Assembly: GCF_000293885.2 (NCBI RefSeq)
Contig: NZ_CP010945.1
Coordinates: 4,236,001-4,300,000, forward strand
Source: Pseudomonas fluorescens NCIMB 11764
Lineage (GTDB): Bacteria > Pseudomonadota > Gammaproteobacteria > Pseudomonadales > Pseudomonadaceae
Direction: 5' to 3'
DNA: 64,000 nucleotides
Part shown: in pieces, positions 62,634-64,000 of the stretch
Numbering within the stretch: the stretch's first letter is position 1
Layout of the letters: every line of letters starts with the position of its first letter
The notes under the pieces: generated by a model
The model's input: only the letters and a program-made list of their open reading frames with translations
What the model was told of the DNA's origin: nothing
Databases searched by the model: none
Program-made: the position numbers and the translations under genes

Positions 62634-63605
62634 ATGCGTCATCTCGATGTTCAGGTGATCGACCAGGCACTGCAATGGGCTCGCGAAGGGCAGGCCCAGT
62701 GGCTGTGCACGGTGCTCTCCACCTATGGCTCGGCGCCGCGTGCGCCGGGTGCGATGCTGGTTACCAATGGCACGGGCGAACACGTCGGCTCGCTGTCGGG
62801 TGGCTGCGTCGAAGAGGAGTTTCTCGAAAGCCTGGCGCGCGGTGAGTTACGCGACCCGGCGCAGATCGTCAGTTATGGCGACAGCATCGAGCAGCGCCAC
62901 CGTCTACGATTGCCCTGTGGCGGCGTGCTGATCGTGCTGGTCGAGCATCGCGCCGCCAGCCTCGAATGGATCGCACACTTGGAGAGTCTGCAAGCAGCGT
63001 TGTTGGGGCAGCGCCGTCTGCAGCGTCATGTCGAGCTGAGCAGCGGTGCGTTGCGTCTGGACCCAGACACTGGACACGGCAGCGAGCGGGTGCAAGTCGA
63101 CGGCGAAAGAGTGCGCATCAGCGTTGGCCCGGCGTTACGCCTGATTCTGGCAGGACTCTCGCCTGTGGCTGAAGTCTGTGCCAGTTTTGCCCGCGCCATC
63201 GGCTGCGAAGTCATCGCCTGCGACCCTCGGGAAGAGATGATGCATGTACATCTCGAGGGCGTGGAGATGCAGCGTGTGCTGCCCTCAATGTTCATTGCCG
63301 CCGGAGGTTGCCACGCGGCGACGGCGGTGGTGGCGCTGACTCACGATCCGCGAATCGATGACCTGGCGCTGATGGAAGCGGTGCACACTCCGGCGTTTTA
63401 CATCGGCGCCATGGGATCTCAGGCAACGTCGGCCAAGCGCGCCGAGCGGCTGAAACGCATCGGTGGTCTGACGGATGAACAGATCGCCCGTTTACACATG
63501 CCCATCGGCCTCGATCTGGGCAGCAAGGCCCCGGCGGAGATCGCTCTGGCGGTGGTGGCCGATATCCTGCGCGTTTATCACGGGAAAGAGCGCCATGCCT
63601 TGTAA
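62634..63605 (+). CDS. XdhC/CoxI family molybdoenzyme maturation protein
   Basis: A 323-residue protein. The N-terminal XdhC domain has GSAPRAPGAMLVTNGTGEHV followed by GSLSGGCVEEEFLE; the C-terminal Rossmann domain has YIGAMGSQATSAKRAERL and MPIGLDLGSKAPAEIALAVV. XdhC proteins bind molybdenum cofactor, promote its sulfuration and insert it into xanthine-dehydrogenase-type enzymes. It therefore supports the hydroxylase encoded at 53559-57864. Confidence 0.9.
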   Translation: MRHLDVQVIDQALQWAREGQAQWLCTVLSTYGSAPRAPGAMLVTNGTGEHVGSLSGGCVEEEFLESLARGELRDPAQIVSYGDSIEQRHRLRLPCGGVLIVLVEHRAASLEWIAHLESLQAALLGQRRLQRHVELSSGALRLDPDTGHGSERVQVDGERVRISVGPALRLILAGLSPVAEVCASFARAIGCEVIACDPREEMMHVHLEGVEMQRVLPSMFIAAGGCHAATAVVALTHDPRIDDLALMEAVHTPAFYIGAMGSQATSAKRAERLKRIGGLTDEQIARLHMPIGLDLGSKAPAEIALAVVADILRVYHGKERHAL

Positions 63606-63793
63606 GGCGGTTTTTCCGACGAGTGTGGGGGCTGCGAAAGTCGAGGTAGACGCTCGGTCATTCGCGCGCGATAGTGGCCAGCCAAGTGTTGCTGAACCAT
63701 GGACCGATCGGCGGGCTTGTGAAATAGATAAGCGCCCCGATGATATGCATTGAGGCCGATAACAATATCGCTTCAAGCGAGCGGAGGAATCTG

Positions 63794-64000
63794 ATGTCGA
63801 TTGCCCAACGGGTTTTCCACGGCAGGTTTGGACGGGTCGCCTTGCTGAATATGGATCGTTCGCTGGTCACCCACACCCATTCCGAATGCCACGTGCTGGT
63901 CAAAGTGTCTGGCGAAGACACTTACTTCAATGTCAACGGTCGGCGGGTTCCGCTCAGCGATCGCACGGCGGTGCTGGTCAATGCCTGGGAGCCGCATTTC
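63794..64000 (+). CDS. AraC-type regulator, N-terminal part (cut by window end)
   Basis: The frame is open from ATG 63794 (GGAGG ribosome site at 63783-63787) to the window end, 69 codons. FGRVALLNMDRSLVTHTHSE, CHVLVKVSGEDTYFNVNGRR and TAVLVNAWEPHF fit the cupin-like sensory domain of AraC-family activators; the DNA-binding domain would lie beyond the window. As the last gene of the catabolic cluster it is the likely local regulator. The family call rests on the N-terminal domain only. Confidence 0.68.
   Translation, partial: MSIAQRVFHGRFGRVALLNMDRSLVTHTHSECHVLVKVSGEDTYFNVNGRRVPLSDRTAVLVNAWEPHF

Noticed and set aside
1..64000. CRISPR array
   Set aside because: No series of regularly spaced short direct repeats was seen anywhere; the only multi-copy elements are the att repeats, the operator pair and the three broken small genes.

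Overview
The window reads as a chromosomal segment of a Pseudomonas of the broad fluorescens group. The flanks are G+C-rich and carry genes typical of that genus: an E. coli-type cytochrome bd operon, an OprD-family porin, nirBD, a PotE-like antiporter with an Orn/Lys/Arg decarboxylase, an RND tripartite pump, an Aer-type receptor and a CoxLMS-like molybdo-hydroxylase cluster. Species assignment is inference; no rRNA lies in the window.

Layout. 1-4.6 kb: 3' part of a sigma-54 activator, then cydP-cydA-cydB-cydX-ybgE, with a dyad and a -24/-12-like promoter between them. 4.7-6.3 kb (minus): tsdBA-like diheme cytochromes. 6.7-8.1 kb (minus): exported SGNH hydrolase. 8.4-13.5 kb: LysR regulator, MFS transporter, creatininase-family enzyme, RidA protein and OprD-type porin; the LysR/MFS intergenic region and the porin upstream region share one composite operator. 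13.8-17.0 kb: M20 peptidase and DUF1624 membrane protein. 17.1-20.8 kb: nirBD with a sigma-54 promoter and an ANTAR/NasT-type two-hairpin antitermination leader, then a CBS protein. 21.0-34.06 kb: a genomic island integrated in tRNA-Cys, bounded by a 50-bp direct repeat and separating tRNA-Cys from tRNA-Leu. It holds an integrase, phage remnants (methyltransferase 3' fragment, gpD 3' fragment, GH19 endolysin) and low-G+C cargo that looks defence-related: Abi-alpha/DUF4393, DUF3644 (HEPN-like), subtilisin-like protease, lipoprotein, another HEPN-like protein, and a dCTP-deaminase-fold membrane protein overlapping a flavin reductase. Three broken copies of one 69-codon gene are also present. 34.25-34.6 kb: tRNA-Leu and a remnant of a second integrase. 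34.6-41.4 kb (minus): DUF2252, solute-binding protein, potE-like antiporter and decarboxylase, the last preceded by a candidate leader peptide and alternative hairpins. 41.7-48.8 kb (minus): outer-membrane factor, RND pump, adaptor and a cation/proton antiporter. 49.4-53.4 kb: Aer-like chemoreceptor and a GAF-PAS-GGDEF-EAL protein. 53.6-64 kb: three-subunit molybdenum hydroxylase (large subunit fused to a CoxG domain), acyl-CoA ligase, enoyl-CoA hydratase, MFS transporter, alpha/beta hydrolase, XdhC and the start of an AraC-like regulator.

How the parts fit. The first 6 kb concern respiration (low-oxygen quinol oxidase, thiosulfate oxidation). Several units carry visible control logic: EBP plus dyad plus -24/-12 element for cyd, shared LysR operator for transporter and porin, sigma-54 plus NasT attenuation for nirBD, and a leader uORF for the decarboxylase. 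The last 10 kb form a self-contained catabolic cluster: uptake, CoA activation, hydroxylation, hydration and enzyme maturation for an unidentified carboxylic acid. The island is a mosaic of at least two phage-derived pieces with accessory cargo.
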